Shown: positions 18,168 to 26,439, counted from the stretch's first letter. The stretch is 64,000 bases of DNA from Muribaculaceae bacterium (GCA_016290325.1 JAEETL010000006.1:1-64000), one strand, 5' to 3'. Notes: a model not told the origin generated them from the letters alone. Translations and numbers: made by a program.

Positions 18168-18208
18168 ACACCACTGCCCGCCTTGAAGAAAAGGCGGTGT
18201 AGTGGTGT
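18168..18208 (+). terminator. Strong hairpin after the Gln-rich gene
   Basis: ACACCACT (18168-18175) with AGTGGTGT (18201-18208), and CCGCCTT (18078+100 to 18184) with AAGGCGG (18191-18197), form a 15-bp stem with a small internal loop. No T run follows, so termination is less certain than the structure. Confidence 0.55.
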
Positions 18209-18263
18209 CGTGTATTCTAGTCTAAACAACACTCATTTCAAAGACTATTCACCCCAATAGAAA

Positions 18264-18300
18264 ACAACAAAGGGCAACATTGACGGTTGCCCTTTGTTGT
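18264..18300 (-). terminator. Hairpin at the end of the glutamine synthetase gene
   Basis: Perfect 15-bp arms ACAACAAAGGGCAAC (18264-18278) and its complement (18286-18300). It lies 35 nt past the convergent gene's stop at 18335. Confidence 0.75.
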
Positions 18301-18334
18301 TATAAATGTTGTGGTTATTACCCAATGAAATGGT

Positions 18335-19879
18335 TTAGCCGCACTGGAAGTACTCGTTGACGAGCTGTGAGGTGCGCTTGGGATCGTGCTCGATGTCGTG
18401 GCGCAGGGTGCGGTCGTTGAACGAGCGCAACTGCTCGATGATACCGTCGATCATGTGAGCGCTGAAGACACCCTTCTCCTCAAATGCTCCGCGCAGTTTC
18501 TCCAAGCAGTCAGCACTGGCGACGCAGCTGTCGGGCAAGCAGTCGAGCTCGTTGAGGCGGGCAGCGTTGGCTGCGTCGTGGATATTCACATCCACATAGG
18601 TCTTGGCAGCCAGTTCGAGTGCATTCTCCATCTCGAAACCGTGACGGCATGCTACACACAAGCCAGCGAGCAGCTGGTAGATGTCAGCCGAGCCATCCGG
18701 CGAGCGCATCTCAACGGTCTGCTTCTGGGTGGTATCAAAGTTGCTGGCGGGCTCCAGCGGGTTAGCAGCACGGCACATGTCGGCACCAGCAGTCCATCCC
18801 AGAGGCACACGCACGAGTACTGAGCGGTTGCGATCGCCCCAGCATACGTTGGTGGGAGCCTCCTGGTGAGGTACCAGACGGAAGTAAGACATCGGGTTCT
18901 TGTTACCGAAGGCGGTGATAGCGGGAGCCAGCTCCATCATGCCGGCAATGGCCTTGCGAGCCTCGTCACTGAGGACACCCTTGTCGTTGATCATCATGTT
19001 GCGACCGTCCTTCATCATGCGCATATGGACGTGCAGACCTGAACCAGCCTTGCCGGTAGTGATCTTGGGTGCAAAGGTGACGTTCAAGTCCTCACGGAAG
19101 GCCAGGTTACGGATCACCCACTTAGCGACCATCAGCTGGTCGGCAGCATCCAGCACGGGCACGGGCAGGAACTCAATCTCGTTCTGCTCATAGACCACGC
19201 CGTCCTGCTCGAAGTTACCCACCTCGCTGTGGCCATACTTAATCTGGCCACCGGCCTTAGCTATGTAGTCCATGCAGCGCTGGCGGAAGCCGTTGGTCTT
19301 GGCATAGGGCATCGACTCGTGATAGCCGTGCTGATCACGGGCAGGATAATAAGCAACTGAGGGGCGGATGACGTAGTATTCCAACTCGCCCATGGCCTCA
19401 TATTCCATGCCTGTCACCTCGCGGAAGGCCTGAGCGGCCTTTCTCAGGGTCTGCTCGGGAGAACTCTCCAGCGGGTTGCCGTCCTTGTCAAAGAACGAGC
19501 AGAGCAGACACAGCGTGGGAATCTCGGCAAACGGATCGAGGAAGGCGGTGCTGAAGCGCGGTAACACATACAAGTCACTTGAGCTGGCCTCAATGAAACT
19601 GAACAGGCTGGAACCGTCAACACGCTCACCACACGACAAGATGGTGCGCAGGTAATCCTTGCTGCTGATGACAAAGTTCAAGGTTTTCAACTTGCCGTCA
19701 CCACCGGGATACATGAAATTGACCATGCGGATGTTGTTCTCCTCAATGAAGCGGATGATGTCAGCTTTGGTAAACTCGTGCGGTTGTTTCTGCAGGTAGG
19801 CGACTACCTGATTGGCGTTAAGTGCCAGGATTTCGTTTTCCAATTCTCTTAAGATTTTAGCGGAGGCATATTGATTCAT
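18335..19879 (-). CDS. glnA: Glutamine synthetase (type I fold)
   Basis: 514 aa. The beta-grasp N-domain contains RMVNFMYPGGDGKLK; the catalytic domain shows MGELEYYVIRP (metal-binding Glu), EVGNFEQDGVVYEQNEIEFLPVP, GSGLHVHMRM (ammonium/ATP site His), NPMSYFRLVPHQEAP and NRSVLVRVPLG (glutamate-binding Arg), then EMRSPDGSADIY. It condenses ammonia and glutamate using ATP. The length fits the roughly 500-aa glutamine synthetases common in Bacteroidales; the organism may have other, larger GSIII-type enzymes elsewhere. It is transcribed from a promoter at 19958-19987 through a 5' UTR of about 70 nt. Confidence 0.88.
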   Translation of the reverse strand: MNQYASAKILRELENEILALNANQVVAYLQKQPHEFTKADIIRFIEENNIRMVNFMYPGGDGKLKTLNFVISSKDYLRTILSCGERVDGSSLFSFIEASSSDLYVLPRFSTAFLDPFAEIPTLCLLCSFFDKDGNPLESSPEQTLRKAAQAFREVTGMEYEAMGELEYYVIRPSVAYYPARDQHGYHESMPYAKTNGFRQRCMDYIAKAGGQIKYGHSEVGNFEQDGVVYEQNEIEFLPVPVLDAADQLMVAKWVIRNLAFREDLNVTFAPKITTGKAGSGLHVHMRMMKDGRNMMINDKGVLSDEARKAIAGMMELAPAITAFGNKNPMSYFRLVPHQEAPTNVCWGDRNRSVLVRVPLGWTAGADMCRAANPLEPASNFDTTQKQTVEMRSPDGSADIYQLLAGLCVACRHGFEMENALELAAKTYVDVNIHDAANAARLNELDCLPDSCVASADCLEKLRGAFEEKGVFSAHMIDGIIEQLRSFNDRTLRHDIEHDPKRTSQLVNEYFQCG

Positions 19880-19957
19880 CTAGCTATTTGTCAATGACTT
19901 ATAGGTTAATAATATCAAAAGGCCTCACAGGTTAAATAATGGTTTTAGTTCTAGGGG

Positions 19958-19987
19958 CAAAGGTAGTGCAAGTTGAGCACATAACAA
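19958..19987 (-). promoter_or_regulatory. glnA promoter inside a repeated module
   Basis: Minus-strand TACCTTTG (19958-19965) with TTG at 19985-19987 (19-nt spacer). Confidence 0.7.
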
Positions 19988-20041
19988 AAAGAATTCATTC
20001 TTTTTTTATGTCGAGACGCAGCCCACTTTCGCCGAAGGCAT
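19958..20041 (-). repeat. Promoter-associated repeat, copy A
   Basis: The module is the -7 box (GCAAAGGTAGTGCAAG on the plus strand), then the palindrome AAAAAGAATTCATTCTTTTT, then a GAGACGCAGCCCAC..TTCGCCGAAGGC tail. A close copy lies at 35313-35403 and a diverged one at 59787-59860. Confidence 0.7.
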
Positions 20042-20173
20042 CGTTAGCCATTTTCTATAACGCAAATTGCTTTTTTGCCAAGATTTCTATCACCAAGACC
20101 AATTTTTCGTCAATTGAAAAGCAATGTAGCTAGAATTAGTCTCACGCTTATATTAAAAACCATCAAAAAGCAC

Positions 20174-20181
20174 TACCTTTG
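20174..20181 (+). promoter_or_regulatory. -7 element TACCTTTG
   Basis: Located 23 nt upstream of the 20205 start, giving a very short leader. Confidence 0.5.
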
Positions 20182-20204
20182 AGGGGTGCAAAAAACAAAA
20201 AATC

Positions 20205-20918
20205 ATGATGACGAGAATAAAGACCTTTATCCTGCTTGCCGCTGCCATCATCGGCCTGGGAGCACATGCCCAAGAGTTGCCACAGTTCTCCAGCAGCAGT
20301 TTTGACGGCTGGAGCTATAATGGCGGAACGCTGGACGAGACCGAGATTGCTATGGGAAAGATCACCCTTTATGTCACCAGACAAGGCTTAGTGCTAACGC
20401 TCACATCTCCTGAGTTCCAGTGTACGGGAATCGATAGCATTGCTGCCGAGGTGCGCTGGTACACCCAGAGTTTCTTTGATGACAACTTTGTCCTTTCCAA
20501 GACAGCCTTAACTATGGCTATCGATGACACCGAAGGCAACCCGATCGACTCGGTGACCTGTGTGCCCACTATTTCAGGCGTGAGCAACCAGAACCTAAAA
20601 TTCTCACTCCCGATGCCACAGGGCTTGACCAGGGGACGCCTGCGCTTTGTCTCATGGCAGGCCGATGTGACCAGTTGCGGTGCCATTAAGTGGATTATCC
20701 TCACCCCCATCGGCGCATCACCACAACCGAGTGTACTGGTTGGGGATGTGGATAACAACGGTAGCATCAATATTGCCGATGTAACAACATTGATTGATTA
20801 TCTGCTATCAGGAAACAGTGTATTGATCAATCCCCTGAATGCCGATCTTATCAACGATGGCAATATCAATATCGCCGACGTCACAGCACTCATCGACAAA
20901 CTGTTGAGTGTGAGATAA
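20205..20918 (+). CDS. Secreted dockerin type I protein
   Basis: 237 aa. A signal peptide (MTRIKTFILLAAAIIGLGAHAQ) is followed by a jelly-roll-like domain (about 25-165) of unknown family and a C-terminal dockerin pair: GDVDNNGSINIADVTTLIDYLL and NADLINDGNINIADVTALIDKLL (about 178-235), with the Asp/Asn calcium loops intact. Dockerins bind cohesins in clostridial cellulosomes; in Bacteroidales they are widespread on secreted proteins without known cohesin partners and at minimum bind calcium. It converges on fucP with only 4 bp between stop codons. Confidence 0.8.
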   Translation: MMTRIKTFILLAAAIIGLGAHAQELPQFSSSSFDGWSYNGGTLDETEIAMGKITLYVTRQGLVLTLTSPEFQCTGIDSIAAEVRWYTQSFFDDNFVLSKTALTMAIDDTEGNPIDSVTCVPTISGVSNQNLKFSLPMPQGLTRGRLRFVSWQADVTSCGAIKWIILTPIGASPQPSVLVGDVDNNGSINIADVTTLIDYLLSGNSVLINPLNADLINDGNINIADVTALIDKLLSVR

Positions 20919-20922
20919 GCGC

Positions 20923-22242
20923 CTATTGCCGGGAACTCTTCAATCCATAGAGCATCACCACGATAAAGCAAACTGCCGGCACCACAAACGAGACATTGAC
21001 AGCTGGCAGTAGTTGAATATCACTATCGATAATCATAGCCTGAAGGGCAGGCAATAGACTGCCACCCAAGATGGCCATTATCAATCCCGCCGAGCCCACC
21101 TCGGTGTCCTCATTCACGCCACCCAGTGCGATGCCATAGATAGTGGGGAACATCAGGCTCATGCAAGCCGAAACGCCTACCAGGCAGCACATTCCCGCGC
21201 GACCTCCCACAAAGATGACTCCACACATCAGCAGTAGTGCCACACCGGCAAAGAATGCCATCAATCGTTCTGGTTTGAAGTATTTCATCAGAAAGATGTT
21301 CACAAAGCGCATCAGGCAAAAGAGCACCATCGCCACGATGTTGTAGCGCTGGGATAATACCTCGGCTGCCTGCTCGCTCATACCCTCGGCCATGAAAATA
21401 CGCGTGCCATATTGGATAATGAAAGTCCAACAGGTGATTTGAGCGCCCACATAAAAGAATTGGGCCACCACACCGCGACGGTATGGTTTATATGCCGCCA
21501 AACGTTTCACAGCGGGCCATAGCGGCTCATGATGTTCACGTGCCGGCTGACGCACGGCAGGAATGCGGACAAACAACATGGCCACTAACAGCAACACGAG
21601 CACCACGCTCAACAAGGCATATGGCTGCACGAGCACACCCAGGTCACTTTGTTTCAGAGCCTCGAACTGCGCATCATCGAGCACCGCACGCTGGGTGGTG
21701 TCGAGCGGGGATAGACGGGATTGGATAAAATTCATCGCCACAAACATGCCCATTAACGAGCCGATAGGGTTGAACGACTGGGCCAGGTTCAGACGCCGCG
21801 TGGCGGTCTCCTTGTCGCCCATGAGCAGGATGTAGGGATTGGCGGTCGTCTCAAGGAACGACAGACCACAGGTGAGTATGAAATAAGCGATGAGGAAAGG
21901 GGCAAAACTACCGATGGTCTTGGCCGGAATGAACAGCAACACGCCCAGCGCATACAACGCCAGCCCCATCACGATGCCGCTCTTGAACGAGTGGCGACGG
22001 ATGAACAGCGCCGCGGGCAACGCCATGCAGAAGTAACCGCCGTAGAAAGCGACCTGCACCAGCGTGCCGTCGGTAACGCTCATGCGGAAAATCTTGGAGA
22101 AGGCTTTCACCATAGGGTTGGTGATGTCGTTGGCAAAGCCCCACAGGGCAAAGCAGCAGGTCACGACGATAAAGGGCAGCACATAGCTCACGCCTTCACG
22201 GGTCACCAGCAGCCTGGATTTGTTTTCTTTATCGGTTGTCAT
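20923..22242 (-). CDS. fucP: L-fucose:H+ symporter
   Basis: 439 aa major facilitator with 12 hydrophobic segments. FucP-family landmarks include FALWGFANDITNPMV in TM1, LPAALFIRRHSFKSG, ETTANPYILLMGDKETATRRLNLAQSFNPIGS and MFPTIYGIALGGV. It imports L-fucose or a related 6-deoxyhexose with a proton. Order of transcription is nucleotidyltransferase-GHMP fusion, mutarotase, an inserted AT-rich gene, then fucP. A partial copy of its first codons survives at 22875-22952, directly after the mutarotase gene. Confidence 0.9.
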   Translation of the reverse strand: MTTDKENKSRLLVTREGVSYVLPFIVVTCCFALWGFANDITNPMVKAFSKIFRMSVTDGTLVQVAFYGGYFCMALPAALFIRRHSFKSGIVMGLALYALGVLLFIPAKTIGSFAPFLIAYFILTCGLSFLETTANPYILLMGDKETATRRLNLAQSFNPIGSLMGMFVAMNFIQSRLSPLDTTQRAVLDDAQFEALKQSDLGVLVQPYALLSVVLVLLLVAMLFVRIPAVRQPAREHHEPLWPAVKRLAAYKPYRRGVVAQFFYVGAQITCWTFIIQYGTRIFMAEGMSEQAAEVLSQRYNIVAMVLFCLMRFVNIFLMKYFKPERLMAFFAGVALLLMCGVIFVGGRAGMCCLVGVSACMSLMFPTIYGIALGGVNEDTEVGSAGLIMAILGGSLLPALQAMIIDSDIQLLPAVNVSFVVPAVCFIVVMLYGLKSSRQ

Positions 22243-22334
22243 TTTGCTTCAAGTTTTACAAACACCTTGAACAACATAAAAAAAGGGTTGTTTTGGTTGT
22301 TGTCAGTTGTTCCGGTTGTTTGATTGTTTTTCAA

Positions 22335-22829
22335 TCATTCTTTTATGGTATAAACATTAAAACGACATGTATCCATTTCCGACTTTGATGACACCACAAA
22401 GAAAGATAAGAATACAGCTGGTGTATAGATTTTATCTCCCTTGATGATTATAGGTCCATGTTCGTTCCAAGGAAATGAGTGCTTCCATCCATTCGTTTTA
22501 TTGATAACTACATGATCTTTATTATCAAAAAGAAAATTAAAAAATCTAGTTCTCTTATATTCTAAGACATAATTGTCGGTTAAATCAATAAAATCAATAG
22601 GAGCCTCAGTTTCAATTACCCAAGTTTCTTTTGTATGAGGATAATATACTGTTTTTTTAGTCAACTTCTTTTCTCCACTCTGCCAGATAGCAAACAGGGT
22701 GTCTTGTATTTCTTTGTCAAGTTCTGTGAATCTTACGGTATTAGGCTCTTTTACAACCGAAGAACGAGAACATTTAAAGGCGATTACACAAATAATCAGA
22801 ATACCAATCAAAAACAAAACCTTTTTCAT
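22335..22829 (-). CDS. AT-rich hypothetical protein, probable lipoprotein, inserted in the fucose cluster
   Basis: 164 aa with N-terminus MKKVLFLIGILIICVIAFKCSRSS, either a lipoprotein signal with an atypical lipobox or a membrane anchor. The remainder is a mixed alpha/beta domain (KETWVIETEAPIDFIDL, GWKHSFPWNEHGPIIIKGDKIYTPAVFLSFF) that I do not recognise. The gene is clearly more AT-rich than the fucose genes around it and lies between fucP and a fucP 5' remnant, so it looks inserted. Confidence 0.7.
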   Translation of the reverse strand: MKKVLFLIGILIICVIAFKCSRSSVVKEPNTVRFTELDKEIQDTLFAIWQSGEKKLTKKTVYYPHTKETWVIETEAPIDFIDLTDNYVLEYKRTRFFNFLFDNKDHVVINKTNGWKHSFPWNEHGPIIIKGDKIYTPAVFLSFFVVSSKSEMDTCRFNVYTIKE

Positions 22830-22874
22830 AAACTCATATAATAATATGACCTCGATGATGAGAATGATGCCAAT

Positions 22875-22952
22875 CTAAAATAAATCCAGGATGATTTGCC
22901 CTGATGTTTTCACCAGCAGCCTGGATTTGTTGTGATTATCAGTCTCTCTCAT
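22875..22952 (-). pseudogene. fucP 5' remnant
   Basis: A 25-codon frame (ATG at 22952, TAG at 22875-22877) whose start, MRETDNHNKSRLLV, mirrors the fucP start MTTDKENKSRLLV. A 22-nt block is identical between 22910-22931 and 22203-22224. Homology ends right after it. It sits 48 nt after the mutarotase gene, where an intact operon would have fucP. Confidence 0.75.
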
Positions 22953-22963
22953 CATTCACTAAT

Positions 22964-23000
22964 CTCTAAACTCTAAACCCTAAACTTCAAGCTTCAAGCC
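22964..23000. repeat. CTCTAAA/CCCTAAA run
   Basis: Degenerate CTCTAAA, CTCTAAA, CCCTAAA units followed by a CTTCAAG doublet. It belongs to the same family of simple runs as 11278 and 60541. Confidence 0.55.
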
Positions 23001-23333
23001 TTATTGAAGCTTGAATATCAGTTCCATCAGTTGCCATTTAGCTGTCGAGGGGGCAGCAGGATCGCAGCCCTGGAATCGGGCGACATAAGCCTCCCACTCG
23101 GCCTGCCGGGGCAGGGTGGCCAAACGCGCGTTGTCGGCCTCCCAGTCAAAGTCGTCAACCGTGTCACAGATCATGAACAGGCGGTTTCCCAGGATGTAAA
23201 TCTGCATGTCAAGAATGCCCACATTGCGGATTCCAGCCTGGATTTCGGGCCACACATGGGCATGGGCCTCGACATATTTCTCAATCAGCTCGCGGTCATT
23301 CCGCAGTTCTAAGGTTTGGCAATAGCGTTTCAT
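23001..23333 (-). CDS. L-rhamnose/L-fucose mutarotase (RhaM/DUF718 family)
   Basis: 110 aa, the family's length. Conserved pieces are KRYCQTLELRNDRELIEKYVEAHAHVWPEI (with the active-site His region), GNRLFMICDTVDDFDWE and AEWEAYVARFQ, ending in KWQLMELIFKL. The enzyme interconverts alpha and beta anomers of a 6-deoxyhexose. Context with fucP favours L-fucose as substrate over rhamnose; sequence alone does not settle this. It starts 27 nt after the nucleotidyltransferase-GHMP gene in the same operon. Confidence 0.85.
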   Translation of the reverse strand: MKRYCQTLELRNDRELIEKYVEAHAHVWPEIQAGIRNVGILDMQIYILGNRLFMICDTVDDFDWEADNARLATLPRQAEWEAYVARFQGCDPAAPSTAKWQLMELIFKLQ

Positions 23334-23360
23334 ATCACTGATTCAATAGATTAGAGGTTT

Positions 23361-24536
23361 TTACATGCCACCACGGCGGATGGTGAGAGAAATGGCGCCC
23401 TCGGGGAAATGCCCTCGGTCGCGACACACGAGTGCCAAATAGCCGCCACCGCCCGCGCCGGGCATCTTCCATGCCAGCACACCGTCCATGGCGCTATAGC
23501 GGTCGATATAGTCCTGCACGCCAGGCTGAATCATTGCAGGGAACATCGCCACCTGAGCGGCAAACGAAGCGCGATAGGCCGCGGCAAAACCGTCAATGTC
23601 CCGCTGCTGGATGGCATTCCAGCAGTCGGCTGCCGCGGCAGCCAGTGCCTTGACTTTCTCGGTGGTGATATCCTTGCCCTCGACCACGCTACACCCCGGC
23701 CGACGCGGAAACATGGGTATCATGCACAGGTGATCCTCAAGCCACCCCAGCAGGGCGGGATCTTGGGTATACTCAATCTTCTCGGGCCAAAATGCGCCGT
23801 TATAATAGTGACGAGCTAAACCAGGCACACAGATGCCAATGGCATCCTGGGCACCGCTCACGATGCCGTCGCTGCGCTCGGGGTCATTCTCAAGGCAAAA
23901 GACCAAACGCGCCAGCATCTCGGGATCCATGTTGGGCAGTTGATAGGGCCAAACGCGCTTGATGGTGTTACGCGTGCTGGTGGACAAGCCACAACGCTCA
24001 CGTACCTCAAACGTAGGCTCCAATGAGATGGTCAACGCCCACCCGGGAGCATAGCATGACACATAGGGTTGGTCAATCCATGTCCCCGCCAGATCCAGGC
24101 GTGTGGGCAACTGGCTGGGCAACTGTTTCAGGTCGGTGCTGCTGCGAGCGGCAAGGCCATCGCTTGGGACCCGCTTGAGCACAATATACTCCATGCCGCG
24201 CTCACGGCACAAGGCGCGTTTCTCCTCACGGTCACCGTCCTCGTTGACCACCAGGCAGTCAGGCCGCACGATGTCCAGTGTGGGCAGGAAGTCGAGGTAA
24301 CCGCCACCCTGGTTGATGTAAGCCTCCTTGACATAGCGGATAGCGCGAACCATGAACAGGCGCTCCTGTTCACTGTACATCGTCTTGTGCCCCTTCAATG
24401 CGGCAATGGTCTTGTCACTGCCGATGCCCACATACAGGTCACCATATTGCGATGCCTGCTTGAAGAACTCCACATGCCCCGAGTGCAATAGGTCATAGCA
24501 CCCCGATATAAAGACCTTTCTTTTTTTCTCAGCCAC
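23361..24536 (-). CDS. Nucleotidyltransferase-GHMP kinase-like fusion protein
   Basis: 391 aa in two parts. Residues 1-135 are a cytidylyltransferase-like domain (ISGCYDLLHSGHVEFF with the HxGH signature, then the ISSxxR-equivalent DGLAARSSTDLKQ). Residues about 138-391 resemble a GHMP kinase: RLDLAGTWIDQPYVSCYAPGWALT, a degenerate nucleotide motif GLSTSTRNT, SDGIVSGAQDAIGI, and the C-terminal glycine motif MPGAGGGGYLAL. This C-half is like fucokinase-type enzymes. Together with the mutarotase and FucP it suggests activation or salvage of a deoxy sugar as a sugar phosphate or nucleotide sugar. The reaction is not established from sequence. The altered GLGSSA motif leaves kinase activity in doubt. 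Confidence 0.75.
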   Translation of the reverse strand: MAEKKRKVFISGCYDLLHSGHVEFFKQASQYGDLYVGIGSDKTIAALKGHKTMYSEQERLFMVRAIRYVKEAYINQGGGYLDFLPTLDIVRPDCLVVNEDGDREEKRALCRERGMEYIVLKRVPSDGLAARSSTDLKQLPSQLPTRLDLAGTWIDQPYVSCYAPGWALTISLEPTFEVRERCGLSTSTRNTIKRVWPYQLPNMDPEMLARLVFCLENDPERSDGIVSGAQDAIGICVPGLARHYYNGAFWPEKIEYTQDPALLGWLEDHLCMIPMFPRRPGCSVVEGKDITTEKVKALAAAAADCWNAIQQRDIDGFAAAYRASFAAQVAMFPAMIQPGVQDYIDRYSAMDGVLAWKMPGAGGGGYLALVCRDRGHFPEGAISLTIRRGGM

Positions 24537-24565
24537 TATTTCTCGTCATTTGGTTTCTAGTGCCA

Positions 24566-24573
24566 CAAAGGTA
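24566..24573 (-). promoter_or_regulatory. -7 element of the fucose operon
   Basis: Minus-strand TACCTTTG about 30 nt upstream of the start at 24536. No well-spaced TTG. Confidence 0.5.
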
Positions 24574-24668
24574 CAACATCCCAACGGCAAGAGCATCATG
24601 AAGGACGGAAAAATACTTTCCGCCCCCCAAAATCAACTTACTTCATTGTTTAACTAATAATCACGTGC

Positions 24669-26024
24669 TTATTTTGGTACACTTTTAAGGGTCTGTGCGA
24701 TATCTTCATCCGAAATCTGGTAATTCATCAGGTCGCCGTTCAGGTATTGCTCATAAGCGCTCATGTCAATGAGGCCATGTCCCGAGAGATTGAACAAGAT
24801 GACCTTCTGCTCGCCGGTAAGTTTACACTTTTCGGCCTCACGGATGGCGGCGGCAATGGCATGGCCTGACTCGGGAGCGGGAATGATGCCCTCGGTGCGG
24901 GCAAACAACATCGCGGCATCAAAGGACTCAAGCTGCGGAATATCCACACCACGCATCAATCCGTCTTTCAACAACTGGGAAATAATCACTCCGGCACCAT
25001 GATAGCGCAAGCCACCCGCATGGATATTTGCAGGCTTGAAACTGTGACCCAATGTGAACATCGGCAGCAACGGGGTGTAACCGGCCTCGTCACCGAAGTC
25101 ATAACGGAACTCTCCCCTTGTCAACTTAGGACAACTCTCGGGCTCGGCAGCGATAAATTCGGTATGCTTGCCATCCTTCAGGTTGTGACGCATAAAGGGG
25201 AAGGCTATACCACCAAAGTTTGAGCCACCACCGAAGCAAGCAATCACCATGTCAGGATACTCCCCGGCCATGGCCATCTGTTTCTCAGCCTCCAGGCCAA
25301 TGATGGTCTGATGCAGGCCCACGTGGTTGAGCACCGATCCCAGGGTGTACTTGCAGTTGGGCGTCGTCATGGCCAGTTCCACAGCCTCGGAAATGGCTGT
25401 TCCCAGCGAGCCGGGGTGCTGAGGGTCACGAGTGATAATGTCCTTACCAGCCCGGGTAGACATCGAGGGCGAACCCGTCACAGCCGCACCAAAGGTACGC
25501 ATGATGGACGAGCGGTAAGGCTTTTGCTGCATGGAGATTTTCACTTGATAGACCGCAGATTCCAATCCGAAAACCGAGGCGGCATAGGATAGGGCAGCAC
25601 CCCATTGGCCGGCACCGGTCTCGGTGGTGACGTTGGTCGTCCCCTCCTGCTTGGCATAATAGCACTGTGGCAAAGCCGAGTTGACCTTGTGCGATCCCAA
25701 CGGATTGACCGACTCATTCTTGAAATATATGTGAGCTGGCGTCTGCAATGCCTCCTCGAGGGAATAAGCGCGAACGAGCGGCGTTGAGCGATAAGCCTTG
25801 TACTTATCCATAACTTCATCAGGAATAGGGATGAAGTCGTGCTCGTTGTCCAGTTCCTGCACACAACACTCTCGCGGAAATATTTGGGCCAAATCGTCTA
25901 CACCCAAGGGTTGCTTGGTGGCGGGATGGATGGGCGGCATGGGTTTGTTGGGCATGTCGGCCTGGATGTTATACCATGCTGTAGGTAACTCGTTCTCTTG
26001 CAGAATAAATCTCTTTTGTCTCAT
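24669..26024 (-). CDS. trpB: TrpB2-type tryptophan synthase beta-like PLP enzyme
   Basis: 451 aa, longer than TrpB1 (about 400) and typical of the TrpB2 group. NPLGSHKVNSALPQCYYA carries the PLP lysine near residue 113, TTETGAGQWGAALSYAA follows, the phosphate-binding loop is GGGSNFGGIAFPF, and SGHGLIDMSAYEQYL lies near the end. TrpB2 proteins make tryptophan from indole (or serine chemistry) without an obligatory TrpA partner; no trpA is next to it here. Upstream is a leader peptide rich in Trp codons and a terminator hairpin, so its expression is very probably attenuated by tryptophan supply, which supports a true role in Trp synthesis. Confidence 0.9.
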   Translation of the reverse strand: MRQKRFILQENELPTAWYNIQADMPNKPMPPIHPATKQPLGVDDLAQIFPRECCVQELDNEHDFIPIPDEVMDKYKAYRSTPLVRAYSLEEALQTPAHIYFKNESVNPLGSHKVNSALPQCYYAKQEGTTNVTTETGAGQWGAALSYAASVFGLESAVYQVKISMQQKPYRSSIMRTFGAAVTGSPSMSTRAGKDIITRDPQHPGSLGTAISEAVELAMTTPNCKYTLGSVLNHVGLHQTIIGLEAEKQMAMAGEYPDMVIACFGGGSNFGGIAFPFMRHNLKDGKHTEFIAAEPESCPKLTRGEFRYDFGDEAGYTPLLPMFTLGHSFKPANIHAGGLRYHGAGVIISQLLKDGLMRGVDIPQLESFDAAMLFARTEGIIPAPESGHAIAAAIREAEKCKLTGEQKVILFNLSGHGLIDMSAYEQYLNGDLMNYQISDEDIAQTLKSVPK

Positions 26025-26054
26025 CTTGCTTTTGTATTATTATTAATAATGTTT

Positions 26055-26086
26055 AAAAGGCCTGTCGCGAGAACGACAGACCTTTT
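26055..26086 (-). terminator. Attenuator terminator ahead of trpB2
   Basis: On the minus strand AAAAGGTCTGTCG, loop TTCTCG, CGACAGGCCTTTT: 13 pairs including one G-U, ending in four U. It lies between the leader peptide and the trpB start (26024), where an attenuator should be. A competing pairing between upstream GAG..GACC (26113-26130 region) and GGTC..CTC of the left arm is possible. Confidence 0.75.
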
Positions 26087-26128
26087 ATTCTATTTTGTCA
26101 TCTTAATGATTCCAAATGGTCAAGCGAC

Positions 26129-26185
26129 TCACGACTTTTTCAATCTTGAGTTGCGCCACCACCAATATGCTGAAATCATTGTCAT
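26129..26185 (-). CDS. trpL: Tryptophan leader peptide
   Basis: 18-aa frame MTMISAYWWWRNSRLKKS, ATG at 26185, TGA at 26129-26131. Three adjacent TGG codons occupy 26156-26164. The ATG is about 20 nt from the inferred transcription start, and the terminator hairpin begins about 43 nt after the stop. Three Trp codons in 18 are far above chance. This is the arrangement of transcription attenuation, as described for the Bacteroid-trp RNA motif. Too short for gene callers. Confidence 0.85.
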   Translation of the reverse strand: MTMISAYWWWRNSRLKKS

Positions 26186-26212
26186 TATTATCTCATATTT
26201 ATGTCAGCGATG

Positions 26213-26244
26213 CAAATATATAACCATATTTTGATTGCAACCAA
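26213..26244 (-). promoter_or_regulatory. Promoter of the trp leader
   Basis: Minus-strand TATATTTG (26213-26220) with TTG at 26242-26244 (spacer 21). Start of transcription near 26206. Confidence 0.65.
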
Positions 26245-26357
26245 GAAAAATCGAGAAAAAATGACCGATTGACATCAAAAACTATAAGAATCGGTCAGAA
26301 CAAGCCATTAATTCCGCGTCAGGAACATCAAGAAAACAATGTAATTGCAGATTTGAT

Positions 26358-26388
26358 TTGGATTTATGCAGATAAAAGCTTAATTTTG
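26358..26388 (+). promoter_or_regulatory. Promoter of the HerA-like ATPase gene
   Basis: TTG 26358-26360, 20-nt spacer, TAATTTTG 26381-26388. Confidence 0.75.
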
Positions 26389-26439
26389 TGACCAAGTTGA
26401 CATGGAAGAATACAAAAACCAATAATTATAACAATAAAC

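Noticed and set aside
24603-24630. Terminator after trpB2 (GGCGGAAAG..TTTCCGTCC)
   Set aside because: Imperfect stem without a T run in the right place; too weak to list as a feature.
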